Part shown: piece after piece, positions 19,976-28,797 of the stretch | Layout: each line of letters opens with the position of its first letter | Numbering within the stretch: position 1 is the stretch's first letter | Assembly (NCBI RefSeq): GCF_018619335.1 | Contig: NZ_JAHHDX010000144.1 | Location: 1 to 64,000, forward strand | Length of the DNA stretch: 64,000 nucleotides | Origin: Alteromonas sp. ALT199 | GTDB taxonomy: Bacteria; Pseudomonadota; Gammaproteobacteria; Enterobacterales; Alteromonadaceae | Direction of reading: 5' to 3' | The notes under the pieces: model-generated | Told to the model about the DNA's origin: nothing | Database searches by the model: none | The model's input: only the letters and a program-made list of their open reading frames with translations | Made by a program: the position numbers and the translations under genes

Positions 19976-20881
19976 ATGTCAATAAATTCCCTTCAGGAGA
20001 AAGGCCTTCTCGATATAAAGGACACAAGCCATTCAACGGTCTCACCTGATCTAACGCTTGCTTTTGCATTTGACAGTGGCTATGCGGAATGTTTTAAAGT
20101 TATGCTAGCTAGCATGGCTGAAAACGGTGTCCTCTGTGAAAACCCTATTGTCATATACACTGACGACGAACAGTTAACACACGACCCTATAATCGCAGCC
20201 GCTGCAGATAAAATTAGTGTACTTTCAGGAGAAAGAAAGAGTCGTCTTTATACTTTAGCTAAGGACAATGTTAAACGTCCAGAGCGAGCTGACTGGAATA
20301 GAGGAACGTTTCTTAAGTGGTGCATTTTTGAAAAACAAGAAACGAGCAAACTTCTTTTCTTAGATGTAGATATGCTAACACTGAATTCGCTGGACGGCCT
20401 TTTAAATGCGTTTCCAGATAACCCCCTAGTTACATGCCCTCAATTTCAACAATCTATTCGCACTGAAAATACCGATGGCCAACTGCTAAACATGCTTAAC
20501 GGTGAGTTCGATAATAAACATAAGAACCGTATTAACTCAGGCGTAATGCTTGTAAATAACGATTTACTAAACGATGAGTTTTTTGATGAAATTACAAAGT
20601 TCGCATCGGAGCGAGTTTCAATTCATGAACAAGGCCTATTAAGCGAGTACTTTGCCAAAAATAGAAGTATGCTTGGCATGGCTTCATCTCGGTACAATTA
20701 CCAAGACAGTTATCTACGTTTTGCGAGCGACTCGGTATATAAAGATATTTTGGCCGATATCGCCATCATTCACTATGCAGGCGGTGTAAAACCTTGGTTA
20801 GATACCTCGAAGCCAGTTGAAAACCTTCCAAGTATAAAAATTTGGCATCATTACAAAGACCTTGCGGCAAAAATACTATAA
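19976..20881 (+). CDS. Glycosyltransferase, GT8-like
   Basis: A 301-residue protein with the layout of family GT8. The beginning LTLAFAFDSGYAECFKVMLAS corresponds to the N-terminal nucleotide-binding strand. A DxD metal motif is D130-V131-D132 in LLFLDVDML. The later INSGVMLVNN is the conserved acceptor-side motif of the family. A HYAGGVKPW stretch near the C-terminus fits the HxxGxxKPW motif of GT8. The donor is probably a UDP-sugar, but the sugar is unknown. It precedes the acyltransferase gene by 17 bases and is likely co-transcribed. A poorly resolved hairpin-rich gap of 156 bases precedes it. Confidence 0.85.
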   Translation: MSINSLQEKGLLDIKDTSHSTVSPDLTLAFAFDSGYAECFKVMLASMAENGVLCENPIVIYTDDEQLTHDPIIAAAADKISVLSGERKSRLYTLAKDNVKRPERADWNRGTFLKWCIFEKQETSKLLFLDVDMLTLNSLDGLLNAFPDNPLVTCPQFQQSIRTENTDGQLLNMLNGEFDNKHKNRINSGVMLVNNDLLNDEFFDEITKFASERVSIHEQGLLSEYFAKNRSMLGMASSRYNYQDSYLRFASDSVYKDILADIAIIHYAGGVKPWLDTSKPVENLPSIKIWHHYKDLAAKIL

Positions 20882-20898
20882 ACAAAAAGAGATTATTG

Positions 20899-21582
20899 AT
20901 GAAACTGAACATAGAGGATGCCAAAAAGCTTGTAAGAGTTAAGGGTGAATTTTGCAAGGGCTCTTACATTGAGTTTAGTGAGGCCGCTCTATCAGCGATT
21001 GAAAACAACTCATTGATAGTGAAGTTAAAGGTACATGGAAAAGGACGCCCTCGAAAACTGTTCAGTGCCTATGTAGGCGCTACATCTGGTGAATTAAATA
21101 TCTCTACTGGCGGCAATGACCAAACTGTCAAATTTGGTGATGGCTCAAAAGGGCACTACGTGCTAAGGATGACGGGTAATAGTAGTGTATTGATTGGTGA
21201 AAATACTACGTCAAATGGTACCACTATTTATACACACGATACGGGCTTTAGTTGTGGAAAGGACTGTATGTTTTCCAGTGAAGTCTTAATTCAAACTTCC
21301 GACCAACATGGAATTGTTGATCTCACCACTGGCGACATCATCAACCAGGACTATAGTGAAGTGACTCTTGGTGATCACGTTTGGTTGGGACGTCGTAGCA
21401 CCCTTGTTTCTGGCGTTAAAATCGCCAGTGGTTCAATAGCAGGTACCGCCTCTGTTGTATCAGGTGTAATACCAGAAAACGTTGTTGTTGTTGGCTCACC
21501 GGCTAGAATTGTTAGAACTAATGTTACCTGGAGTCGAGAAAAACTATCGCGAGATGAATACAGTTTAAGTTTTTTTTCGTGA
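20899..21582 (+). CDS. Left-handed beta-helix acyltransferase
   Basis: A 227-residue protein with hexapeptide-repeat character, as in O-acetyl- and N-acyltransferases of the LbH superfamily. The repeats are clearest at LGDHVWLGRRSTLVSGVKI and in the following turns GSIAGTASVVSG and VVGSPARIV. A histidine in SDQHGIVD may be catalytic. An in-frame upstream start at 20842 would overlap the previous gene by 40 bases; the start at 20899 is preferred because an AAAGAG site lies in front of it. It probably acetylates a sugar or sugar nucleotide using acetyl-CoA. The acceptor is not known. Confidence 0.82.
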   Translation: MKLNIEDAKKLVRVKGEFCKGSYIEFSEAALSAIENNSLIVKLKVHGKGRPRKLFSAYVGATSGELNISTGGNDQTVKFGDGSKGHYVLRMTGNSSVLIGENTTSNGTTIYTHDTGFSCGKDCMFSSEVLIQTSDQHGIVDLTTGDIINQDYSEVTLGDHVWLGRRSTLVSGVKIASGSIAGTASVVSGVIPENVVVVGSPARIVRTNVTWSREKLSRDEYSLSFFS

Positions 21583-21883
21583 AACATATTATTGGATAAG
21601 ACAACAAACATTGTAAATAACCACCTTTATTTAAGTAATTCACCTTTAATGTGCTATCCGAAGCGAAATATACGGACATGTGGTCAGTCAGCCATCTTTG
21701 GGCTTCACCGACAGCTCTAAATGTGGTTTATATTTTTACTACCGAATGAACCTGTATTGTCGGAATCTAAAATTCTAGGACGAAAGTTTCAGGGTCGGCA
21801 ACTATTTCAAAGTAAACTCAGTGTGAATTACTTGTGCCACGATAGTGAATATTTTATAAGAACAAAGAACCGAGTTAGAAAGT
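21583..21883. other. Intergenic region, nothing recognised
   Basis: About 300 AT-rich bases between the acyltransferase and the next gene. I found no convincing gene, hairpin terminator or repeat. A 61-codon open frame at 21721 has no ribosome-binding site and no recognisable product. Confidence 0.5.
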
Positions 21884-22834
21884 ATGACCAACGAAAACAG
21901 ATTTGAAAGCCATCTTGAATTTAATGAATTTTTAGAAAGAGAAGAGCCAAAAGAAGTCATATCCAAAATTGAACTGAATAGGCTTAAAGGGCAGCCCCAG
22001 CACTATTTGGATATTGAGTTTATCAACAGAGGCACCGAAACCCTTATCTTTACATTTGCGGGTGCATATAAGAGGGACGTCAAAAAAACGCTTCCGTTTT
22101 ATCTTGCAAAAGGGTTTAAGAACAAGGTCTCGTCATCTATCGCTTATATTGCTGATCCATCTTTGTATTTGGACGACATAAGGCTCGGCTGGTATGGTGG
22201 CGATATGCATAACAATCTCCAACAAAACTTACTAACTACACTCAAAACGATACAACATATTTGCAAAGCTAAGAGAGTAATATTTTTTGGAGGTTCGGGT
22301 GGAGGGTTCGCTTCTTTATTTTTCTCTCGATATTTTAACAATTGCCTATCAATAGTCTGGAATCCTCAAATTTTTATTGAAAAGTACAATATTTCAAGGT
22401 TTAAAATAATTGATACTTACTCTCAAATTGCATTCAACTGTCAACGTTCTGAGCTAGGTAAATATATTTGTACTGATTTGGCAAACCATATCAAGAGTAA
22501 AGAGCCAAAAAACAACCTTATATTTTACTTGCAAAATATTACCGATAACCATGTTGAACGAGACCTAAAGCCTCTGTGTGCCGAACTTTTGTATGGCGAG
22601 GCTTTTTCCAAGCTAAACTTTGAGGAAGAAGCAACTCACAAAATTAGCGAGTATTTTCTGCTTCATTTACACAATTGGTCTTCAGGACATAGACCTCCAC
22701 CTAGAAGCGTATTGCTGCAACTTTTAGTAACACTATCTAGTGACGATAGCGCCTGGTCATCAGAAAACTACCTAAAACTAATCAACGAATGTGATGAAAT
22801 TGTTGACAGAGAAAAGTTCATCAATCAAAAATAA
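21884..22834 (+). CDS. Alpha/beta-hydrolase-like protein of unknown function
   Basis: I cannot name a family with certainty for this 316-residue protein. Residues 132-141 (VIFFGGSGGG) look like a strand followed by a nucleophile elbow with S138 as the candidate serine. The preceding TLIFTFAGAY (53-62) could form the oxyanion-hole strand, as in alpha/beta hydrolases. A histidine late in the chain (LHLHNWSSGH) could complete a triad. It has no signal peptide. It lies last in the plus-strand block and next to IS remnants. A role as an esterase, deacetylase or acyltransferase on the polysaccharide is possible but unproven. Confidence 0.55.
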   Translation: MTNENRFESHLEFNEFLEREEPKEVISKIELNRLKGQPQHYLDIEFINRGTETLIFTFAGAYKRDVKKTLPFYLAKGFKNKVSSSIAYIADPSLYLDDIRLGWYGGDMHNNLQQNLLTTLKTIQHICKAKRVIFFGGSGGGFASLFFSRYFNNCLSIVWNPQIFIEKYNISRFKIIDTYSQIAFNCQRSELGKYICTDLANHIKSKEPKNNLIFYLQNITDNHVERDLKPLCAELLYGEAFSKLNFEEEATHKISEYFLLHLHNWSSGHRPPPRSVLLQLLVTLSSDDSAWSSENYLKLINECDEIVDREKFINQK

Positions 22835-23676
22835 ATTTTATTAATATGTACTAGTGTGATTATTAAGGGATACTGACGGTACAAGTACCAAGCGATTTTG
22901 ACGTGATCACACTATCAATGTCGCCGCGCTTCAGCGAGTTTAGCCAGCCGTAACGCTGTGGTATTCATATTTTCCTCAACCGGATATTGCGAACGCCGCT
23001 TGAATTGTCCGCTTTGCTATATTGCGAGCGCTTCACACATCAACTTTGTAGGGTAATTCTTGAGCCTGGCCTTTATGAACGCGTATTTTTCTTTGACTCG
23101 CCCGCGAAAAATACGGTGGCTTCCTTTAGGATGTCGCGTTCCATTGTCACGCGTTTAAGCTCTTTTTCTAGCTGCTTAATTCGGTCAGTTTGTTCTTGAG
23201 ACTGCCTATGTTCTTCACTATCTGAGCCATAGGTTTTATCCAGTTATACAGCGAACTGCTAGTCACTCCCAGCCTCTCAGAAACGCTCGCCACCGACTAA
23301 CCTTGGTCGGTAACTTGTTTGACTGCTTGTATTTTAAATTCTTCTGTAAATCGCTGAGACATCTTTTCTCCTTAGTACACATAATTATAAAGCAATTAAG
23401 TGTCTAGAGAAGTCTGGTCGATTCATAGTATCTCGGGAAACGCCACTAAGACGGGGGCCTCCGCCAGATTTCCGAGTTCTTCGGCGAGATGAATCGTCAA
23501 GACTCTTTTCTAAGCATTTTGCCTGTTCTGCGACTTTATCGACGCGCCTCTTAAGCTTGGGGATGAGCTTCTCCCCCCAGAATTAATAACTTTATGACTT
23601 TGACGAGACTTCCGATAAACCGAGAACAATTGAGCTCCAAACATGATGGAGATACGTTACAGCGAAGAACTCCAAT
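22835..23676. mobile_element. Decayed IS3-family insertion element region
   Basis: This 840-base gap holds no intact gene. The part from about 23025 to 23362 is a degraded IS3-family orfA plus the first codons of orfB on the minus strand (see the pseudogene entry). The DDE catalytic region of orfB is missing, so the element cannot move by itself. Bases 23363-23425 contain AT-rich sequence and GTGTCTAGAGAAGTCTGG, which may be one terminal inverted repeat. The stretches 22835-23020 and 23426-23676 look like further coding debris with stops in all frames that I tried on the minus strand. Confidence 0.65.
23025..23362 (-). pseudogene. IS3-family transposase OrfA/OrfB remnant
   Basis: The minus strand starts with ATG at 23362 and encodes MSQRFTEEFKIQAVKQVTDQ, the typical N-terminus of IS3-family OrfA (helix-turn-helix). 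Codon 22 is a TAG stop (23297-23299). The frame resumes with SVASVSERLGV and SSSLYNWIK, then shifts by one frame. The C-terminal leucine-zipper part QLEKELKRVTMERDILKEA follows in the other frame. After a further frame change at an A-rich run, YAFIKARLKNYPTKLMCEAL is recognisable as the start of OrfB. The rest of OrfB is lost. The A-run frame change is the normal IS3 frameshift; the stop and the other shift are decay. Confidence 0.75.
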
Positions 23677-24981
23677 TTATATATCAACCCTTGCATGACG
23701 GGGCACAGAGAATAGCTTCCTACCTTCGTTGAAGCCAAGTTTAGTATTCCCTTGAGTTAGACTTTTATGCCAATTTTTCCAAGCGTCTTGGTAGGCCGCT
23801 CTAACTTTTCCTAAACCATATTTCTTAGACACCCCGAATACTTTGCTATTTGTCAGACTTGAATTTGTATCAAGACAAAACATACTACAAAATGGCATCA
23901 GAAGTATTTTTTCACCTGTAGCTATTTCGAGCCTGGCAATGAATTCACTGTCTGCACCGAATCGAACACAGTCCCAATAACCCAACTCACCTTTTAAGAA
24001 TTCTGCATCAAAGATACAGGATATTAATGACTTTCGCAGTGCACCATCAAGACTGAATGATGAGCATTTTGAAAGGTGATTGAACCTTCCTTCTTTATTA
24101 ATTCTAAGCATAAAGCTCAAACCAGCTTTAGAGTTGAACTTGTTTAGATATGCTAGCTGGTTTTCAATTCGTTCAGGATGAGACCAATCATCAGCATCTT
24201 GGCCAGTAATAAATTTACCCGTAGAAATATCTAACGCTATATTTTTTGAAACGTAGGGTCCAACGTTTAATTCATTTCTTATAATTTTTAATCTATTATC
24301 ACGCTCTGCAAGGTAGCTAATTTTTTCCCAAGTCCCGTCGGTACTTGCGTCATCTACAATGATAACTTCTAGGTTTTTCCAAGATTGTTGGAGTATAGAT
24401 TGAACGGAAAATTCAATGGTTTCTTCCGCATTAAAGGCTGCAATCAATACTGATACTTTTTCTCCATTGTATATTTGTTTTGATGGCTCAGCTTTAAGTC
24501 TAAAAAACAGAGGGACTGATTTATCTTTCGACAGTGAAACTGGTGCGACATTTGCTCGCTGAAGATAGTTTTGGACGCATGATACCCAGCCCTCAAAATC
24601 GTTCTCGGTTAAACGATAGTTCGCTTCTAGCAGATTGATTTCGGGGTAATACTCATTGTCACCAATCTTTCGCTTCGCTTGATAAGCTGCTGCTTTGTCT
24701 CCAAAACTTTCGGCAATAGAAACTGATTGAAAAAGAAAGTCTTGCATTCGGCTTTCATCAAACAAGTAGTCTCCTAATGAAGGTAAATGCTCCACTAACG
24801 CATTGCATATTTGCTTCATATCTGAAGCTGATGAAACAACACCCTTTTTATTAAAAAAGCCCTGCTTACTGGCTCTATCTCTCTCAAGCTTTATTAGAAA
24901 ATCGAGAGCTCCAATGTTTCCGAAACGCTTTCTTCTCAATTCTAATTCTAATAATTTGACCTTGTGCTTTTCCACATTCAA
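23677..24981 (-). CDS. Glycosyltransferase family 2
   Basis: A 434-residue protein. The N-terminus carries RRKRFGNIGALDFLIKLER (residues 16-34), shared with the protein at 25078. A GT2 domain starts near residue 180 with KVSVLIAAFNAEET and contains VDDAST and the donor-site DADDWSHPERIE. The protein ends shortly after the GT2 domain with FSVPRHARVDI. The paralogue at 25078 continues for almost 400 residues beyond this point with a GT4-like domain. The gene lies directly beside the decayed IS3 element, so it may be a truncated two-domain enzyme, though the GT2 domain itself is intact. It follows the 25078 gene by 96 bases. Donor unknown. Confidence 0.82.
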   Translation of the reverse strand: MNVEKHKVKLLELELRRKRFGNIGALDFLIKLERDRASKQGFFNKKGVVSSASDMKQICNALVEHLPSLGDYLFDESRMQDFLFQSVSIAESFGDKAAAYQAKRKIGDNEYYPEINLLEANYRLTENDFEGWVSCVQNYLQRANVAPVSLSKDKSVPLFFRLKAEPSKQIYNGEKVSVLIAAFNAEETIEFSVQSILQQSWKNLEVIIVDDASTDGTWEKISYLAERDNRLKIIRNELNVGPYVSKNIALDISTGKFITGQDADDWSHPERIENQLAYLNKFNSKAGLSFMLRINKEGRFNHLSKCSSFSLDGALRKSLISCIFDAEFLKGELGYWDCVRFGADSEFIARLEIATGEKILLMPFCSMFCLDTNSSLTNSKVFGVSKKYGLGKVRAAYQDAWKNWHKSLTQGNTKLGFNEGRKLFSVPRHARVDI

Positions 24982-25077
24982 CCTTAAATACAGAGAAATA
25001 GCTAAGCTAGTGAGTAAACATATTTTTGCTAAAGCCTAGCTATTACCGCGATGAAAGTTTAGAGATTAGTAGTTATA

Positions 25078-27558
25078 TTAGCCAATGATTTTTAGTATCT
25101 TCCTTCTGAACTCTAAAGAAGCTTTGCTAAGCCCACCTTGGTTTGCAGGGCGTTCTTGTGTTTTTCCTCTACCAACTCTACTACCAATTGTCGAACTTGA
25201 AAAATTTTCTAGTGCAACTCGTTGCGCATCAGCTAAGAAATCTACTCTTTCCAAATCACTACTAGTTGAAAGAATCTCTATTAGTTCTTTAACCTGAATT
25301 GGGGAGCAATAAAAGGCTAACTCTCCAAATGTATCTTCAAATTGATGCGGTAGTATAACAGGAATACCAGCAATAATAGCCTCGATTACAGTCCTACCGA
25401 AAGCTTCTATAAGCTGACTATGCGGAAAATAAACAAACACATCTAAATCTTCTAAGTATTCTTTGGGAGTGATCGCCCCAAACTCACTTACTTTCCAATT
25501 TTTAGGGAGTTTACCATTCAAGGAAGCTGCAGCATTATGGGCGCCACCTAAAATACGTATTTCGTAACTATTATCCTGCGGGTATACACTTAATAAGGCG
25601 TGACTGTCCTCAATCCATTTTTCACGACCATCTCTACCGTGCCTTCCTATCTTAAACGGCTTTTTTAATCGCGGTTTTGGTTTTAAATAATACTCATCGG
25701 CATTGAATGTTGGCGTCCAATTAATTTTAGACAATTGAAGCGCAGAGCCCGATTCTTTAATGAAGTCTTCTAACTCTCCCCTCATAAAGTTACTAATAGG
25801 ACAAAGCTCAATGTTATCAGTTTTAATATTTAAAGCATTTTCAAAAAGCTCTCCCATATCGTAAACTTTTTCACCATTCGCTCGAAAATTAGAATTATTC
25901 TTAACTATATGCGTTGTTTTTGAAGAAATTTTTGGTAGCAGCGCTCTAAAAGAATTAGATACTATAACGCTAGGGTGGCGACATATGAGCGTGTCCGCTT
26001 CAATTTTTCCGATCTTTGTCCAGTTGACTATATGGTCTTTTAATATCTCGTATTTATTCGACAACGAGTTACCGACAGCAGTGTCCCGAGGACAATGAAT
26101 CAAAACGACAGATAGATTTTGATTTAAGAAAAAATTAATCTCATCAATCGTTGATGAAGCATTTCCGCCTGAAAAAGTTAAATCAGTAACCAAAGCAACA
26201 TCGACTTTTTTATTTAAATCGAACTTTATTCCACTTTCCTCGTAAGCCTCTAATAACGAAAAAAGTGTTTGCTTACTATTTAGCAAATCTTTTGGAGCAT
26301 CAAAAGCTCGGTCATTTCCCAAAAAATGGTATCTACTATTTAATTTACTGAGAGTAGAATGGAAGGACGTGAAAGAATCTTTATAAGCAACTCTCTTTGG
26401 TGAAACTCCTCCCGTTTCAGAATAACCCAGGGTAGGATGGTTAGTAAGCCCTAAAGGGTTATCATAGCAAAGCATTGTCAGATCCCTGAGCTGAGCAATT
26501 GGCTTTCCTTGGACCTTTTCAATACGTCTAATTAACTCAGAATCACCGCCAACTCTAACGTTGTCCCAATACCCGACCACGTCATCAAAGAACTGCTTAC
26601 GCACCATTAAAGATATAAGTCCGCTTCTTGTCGCCCCATCATATACGAACCCACCAACTTTGTTCAGCCTAATGAAGCGCCCTATAGCATCCATCCGCAT
26701 CATTCCAGAAAGACAAGCAGGGACTTTATTATTTAAGCAATACTGTATTTGTCTTTCTAATCGCTCTGGATGTGCCCAATCGTCGGCATCATGGCCAGTT
26801 ATCCATGCGCCTTTGGACTGGGACAAGGCGATATTTTTTGATACGTACGGCCCAACATTTTCAGCGTTCTGAAATATTTTTACTCTACTATCAGATTTCG
26901 CAAGCGCTTTCATTGCGTCATAAGTTTTGTCAGTAGAACAGTCATCCACTATTAGTAATTCTAAATTTCGCCACGTTTGATTAAGTATAGACCTAGCAGC
27001 CATTTTAAGCGTTTTTTCAGCATTAAAAGCGGGCATAATAATAGAAATTAACGGCCCGTTTTTAACTTTTCGATTAGGAGAAGAGGCTAATCTATCAAAT
27101 AGGTTTTTTCCTTCTTTCAAGTAAATTGGCGTTAGTTCGAAATGTAATAAATATCGGTTAACGTGGAATAACCAATCACTTTCCTTTTCTTCAATAATTG
27201 CTTTACTGGCAAAAAGCACATGTTTTAAGTACGCTTTGTTTTCGGGCAAATACTTACTAGCGTAAGCTATTGCCGCTCCATACCCGATATGATATGCCAG
27301 AGTATCTGCCAGTTTCATAATAGCTTTAATGTTCGGTTTTTTCGGAAAGTCTCCAGATGAAGTTTTTTCGGCAACGAACCTTTCCAAAAGCATCTCGTCT
27401 TCTTTTGTTGGCTCAAAGTCCAAAAAACTCTCTTCAGGTTTCTTATTTGATCTCTTTTTTTCAAGCTCTATAAGGAAATCCAGAGCTCCCAAGCTACCGA
27501 ATTTCCTTTTTCGCTCAAGCAGTGTTTCTAAACTACTTTGACCTATCATGCGGTTCAC
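25078..27558 (-). CDS. Bifunctional glycosyltransferase, GT2 plus GT4
   Basis: An 826-residue protein. Residues 13-33 carry RKRKFGSLGALDFLIELEKK, shared with the neighbour at 23677. A GT2 domain starts near residue 168 with PLISIIMPAFNAEKT and has VDDCSTDKT and the donor-site DADDWAHPERLE. A second catalytic domain, GT4-like, occupies about 450-800, with the donor-site segment AFGRTVIEAIIAGIPVIL. The C-terminus is rich in Arg and Lys. The two domains may add two sugars in turn. The gene starts one base downstream of the sugar dehydrogenase stop (27558/27559), so translation is probably coupled. Confidence 0.85.
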   Translation of the reverse strand: MNRMIGQSSLETLLERKRKFGSLGALDFLIELEKKRSNKKPEESFLDFEPTKEDEMLLERFVAEKTSSGDFPKKPNIKAIMKLADTLAYHIGYGAAIAYASKYLPENKAYLKHVLFASKAIIEEKESDWLFHVNRYLLHFELTPIYLKEGKNLFDRLASSPNRKVKNGPLISIIMPAFNAEKTLKMAARSILNQTWRNLELLIVDDCSTDKTYDAMKALAKSDSRVKIFQNAENVGPYVSKNIALSQSKGAWITGHDADDWAHPERLERQIQYCLNNKVPACLSGMMRMDAIGRFIRLNKVGGFVYDGATRSGLISLMVRKQFFDDVVGYWDNVRVGGDSELIRRIEKVQGKPIAQLRDLTMLCYDNPLGLTNHPTLGYSETGGVSPKRVAYKDSFTSFHSTLSKLNSRYHFLGNDRAFDAPKDLLNSKQTLFSLLEAYEESGIKFDLNKKVDVALVTDLTFSGGNASSTIDEINFFLNQNLSVVLIHCPRDTAVGNSLSNKYEILKDHIVNWTKIGKIEADTLICRHPSVIVSNSFRALLPKISSKTTHIVKNNSNFRANGEKVYDMGELFENALNIKTDNIELCPISNFMRGELEDFIKESGSALQLSKINWTPTFNADEYYLKPKPRLKKPFKIGRHGRDGREKWIEDSHALLSVYPQDNSYEIRILGGAHNAAASLNGKLPKNWKVSEFGAITPKEYLEDLDVFVYFPHSQLIEAFGRTVIEAIIAGIPVILPHQFEDTFGELAFYCSPIQVKELIEILSTSSDLERVDFLADAQRVALENFSSSTIGSRVGRGKTQERPANQGGLSKASLEFRRKILKIIG

Positions 27559-28797
27559 TTATGACTTCCTGATCCGAAAAACTGGTGCATTGTCTGATGT
27601 AAAGTCAGTCAACTCTAAATTAGAAAACTCTTTGTGATTTACTGCCACAAAAACCCCATCATATTTTTCTTTTTCTAGCTCGTTGACAAAGTTAACACCT
27701 GAGATCTTTGCTTTGTCGCTCTCACTTACCCACGGGTCGAAGACATCAATTTGCATATTGTAGGTAGAAAGTTCTTTAACCAAGTCCGCTACTTTTGTGT
27801 TTCTAACATCAGGACAATTCTCTTTAAATGTGAAACCAAGAACGATGATTTTCGAGTTTTTAACTTTGACATCGCTATCAATCAATTTCTTAACGAATGA
27901 TGTGGCAAAATGCTGTGCCATACCGTCATTGATTTCTCTAGATGTTCTGATGATATCGGGAACGTAACCCGTCGACATTGATTTGTGCAGTAAATAATAA
28001 GGATCAACGCCAATACAGTGTCCACCAACTAAACCAGGGAATAATTTCACAAAATTCCATTTCGTTGCTGCCGCTTCGATTACTTCTGCTGTATCAATAT
28101 TAAGGTTATCAAATATTACGGATAACTCATTTACTAACGCTATGTTCACGTCTCTCTGTGTATTTTCTATAACTTTAGAAGCTTCTGCAACACGAATGGT
28201 GGATGCTAAGTGAGTCCCTGCCTCGATAACTGAACCGTAAAGTCCATCTACGAATTTCGCTACTTCTGGCGTTGAGCCAGACGTTACTTTCACAATTTTA
28301 TGCACTGGGCGTGACTTATCACCAGGATTAATTCGTTCGGGGCTATACCCAGCGTAAAAATCCTTATTAAAAGTTAAGCCAGATACTTTCTCAATTACAG
28401 GGATACAATCTTCTTCTGTCGCACCTGGATAAACAGTTGATTCGTAGATAACAACCGCATCTTTATTAATTACCTCACCCAGCAATTTTGATGCTGAAAT
28501 AAGAGGTGATAAATCAGGCTGACGATTTATGTCTATAGGGGTGGGTACTGTAACGACGTAAACATCGTATCCTCGAATTTCATCTTTGTTCGAAGTAAAC
28601 GCTAACGATTCTGCTTTCTTTAACTCATCAGTTGAAACTTCTTGAGTGCTATCCAAACCGTTTTTCAACTCTGAAACACGTGTTTCATTGATATCATAGC
28701 CTATTGTTTTGTATTTTTGGCTAAATAAAGCAGCCAGAGGTAGGCCTACGTACCCTAATCCAATAACGCAAATAGAAACATCTTTTAGTTCCTTCAT
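27559..28797 (-). CDS. UDP-N-acetylhexosamine dehydrogenase (WbpA/TviB/WecC-like)
   Basis: A 412-residue member of the UDP-glucose/GDP-mannose dehydrogenase family. It has the N-terminal NAD motif IGLGYVGLPLA near residue 12, the YSPERINPGD segment and the catalytic C261 in GGHCIGVDPYY. The GGHCIGVDPYY form and the PERINPGD segment are typical of enzymes that act on UDP-HexNAc (WbpA, TviB, WecC) rather than on UDP-glucose. It should supply a HexNAc uronic acid for the polymer. Its start overlaps the stop of the upstream FkbM gene by four bases (ATGA), so the two are translationally coupled. Which epimer it uses cannot be decided from sequence. Confidence 0.88.
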   Translation of the reverse strand: MKELKDVSICVIGLGYVGLPLAALFSQKYKTIGYDINETRVSELKNGLDSTQEVSTDELKKAESLAFTSNKDEIRGYDVYVVTVPTPIDINRQPDLSPLISASKLLGEVINKDAVVIYESTVYPGATEEDCIPVIEKVSGLTFNKDFYAGYSPERINPGDKSRPVHKIVKVTSGSTPEVAKFVDGLYGSVIEAGTHLASTIRVAEASKVIENTQRDVNIALVNELSVIFDNLNIDTAEVIEAAATKWNFVKLFPGLVGGHCIGVDPYYLLHKSMSTGYVPDIIRTSREINDGMAQHFATSFVKKLIDSDVKVKNSKIIVLGFTFKENCPDVRNTKVADLVKELSTYNMQIDVFDPWVSESDKAKISGVNFVNELEKEKYDGVFVAVNHKEFSNLELTDFTSDNAPVFRIRKS

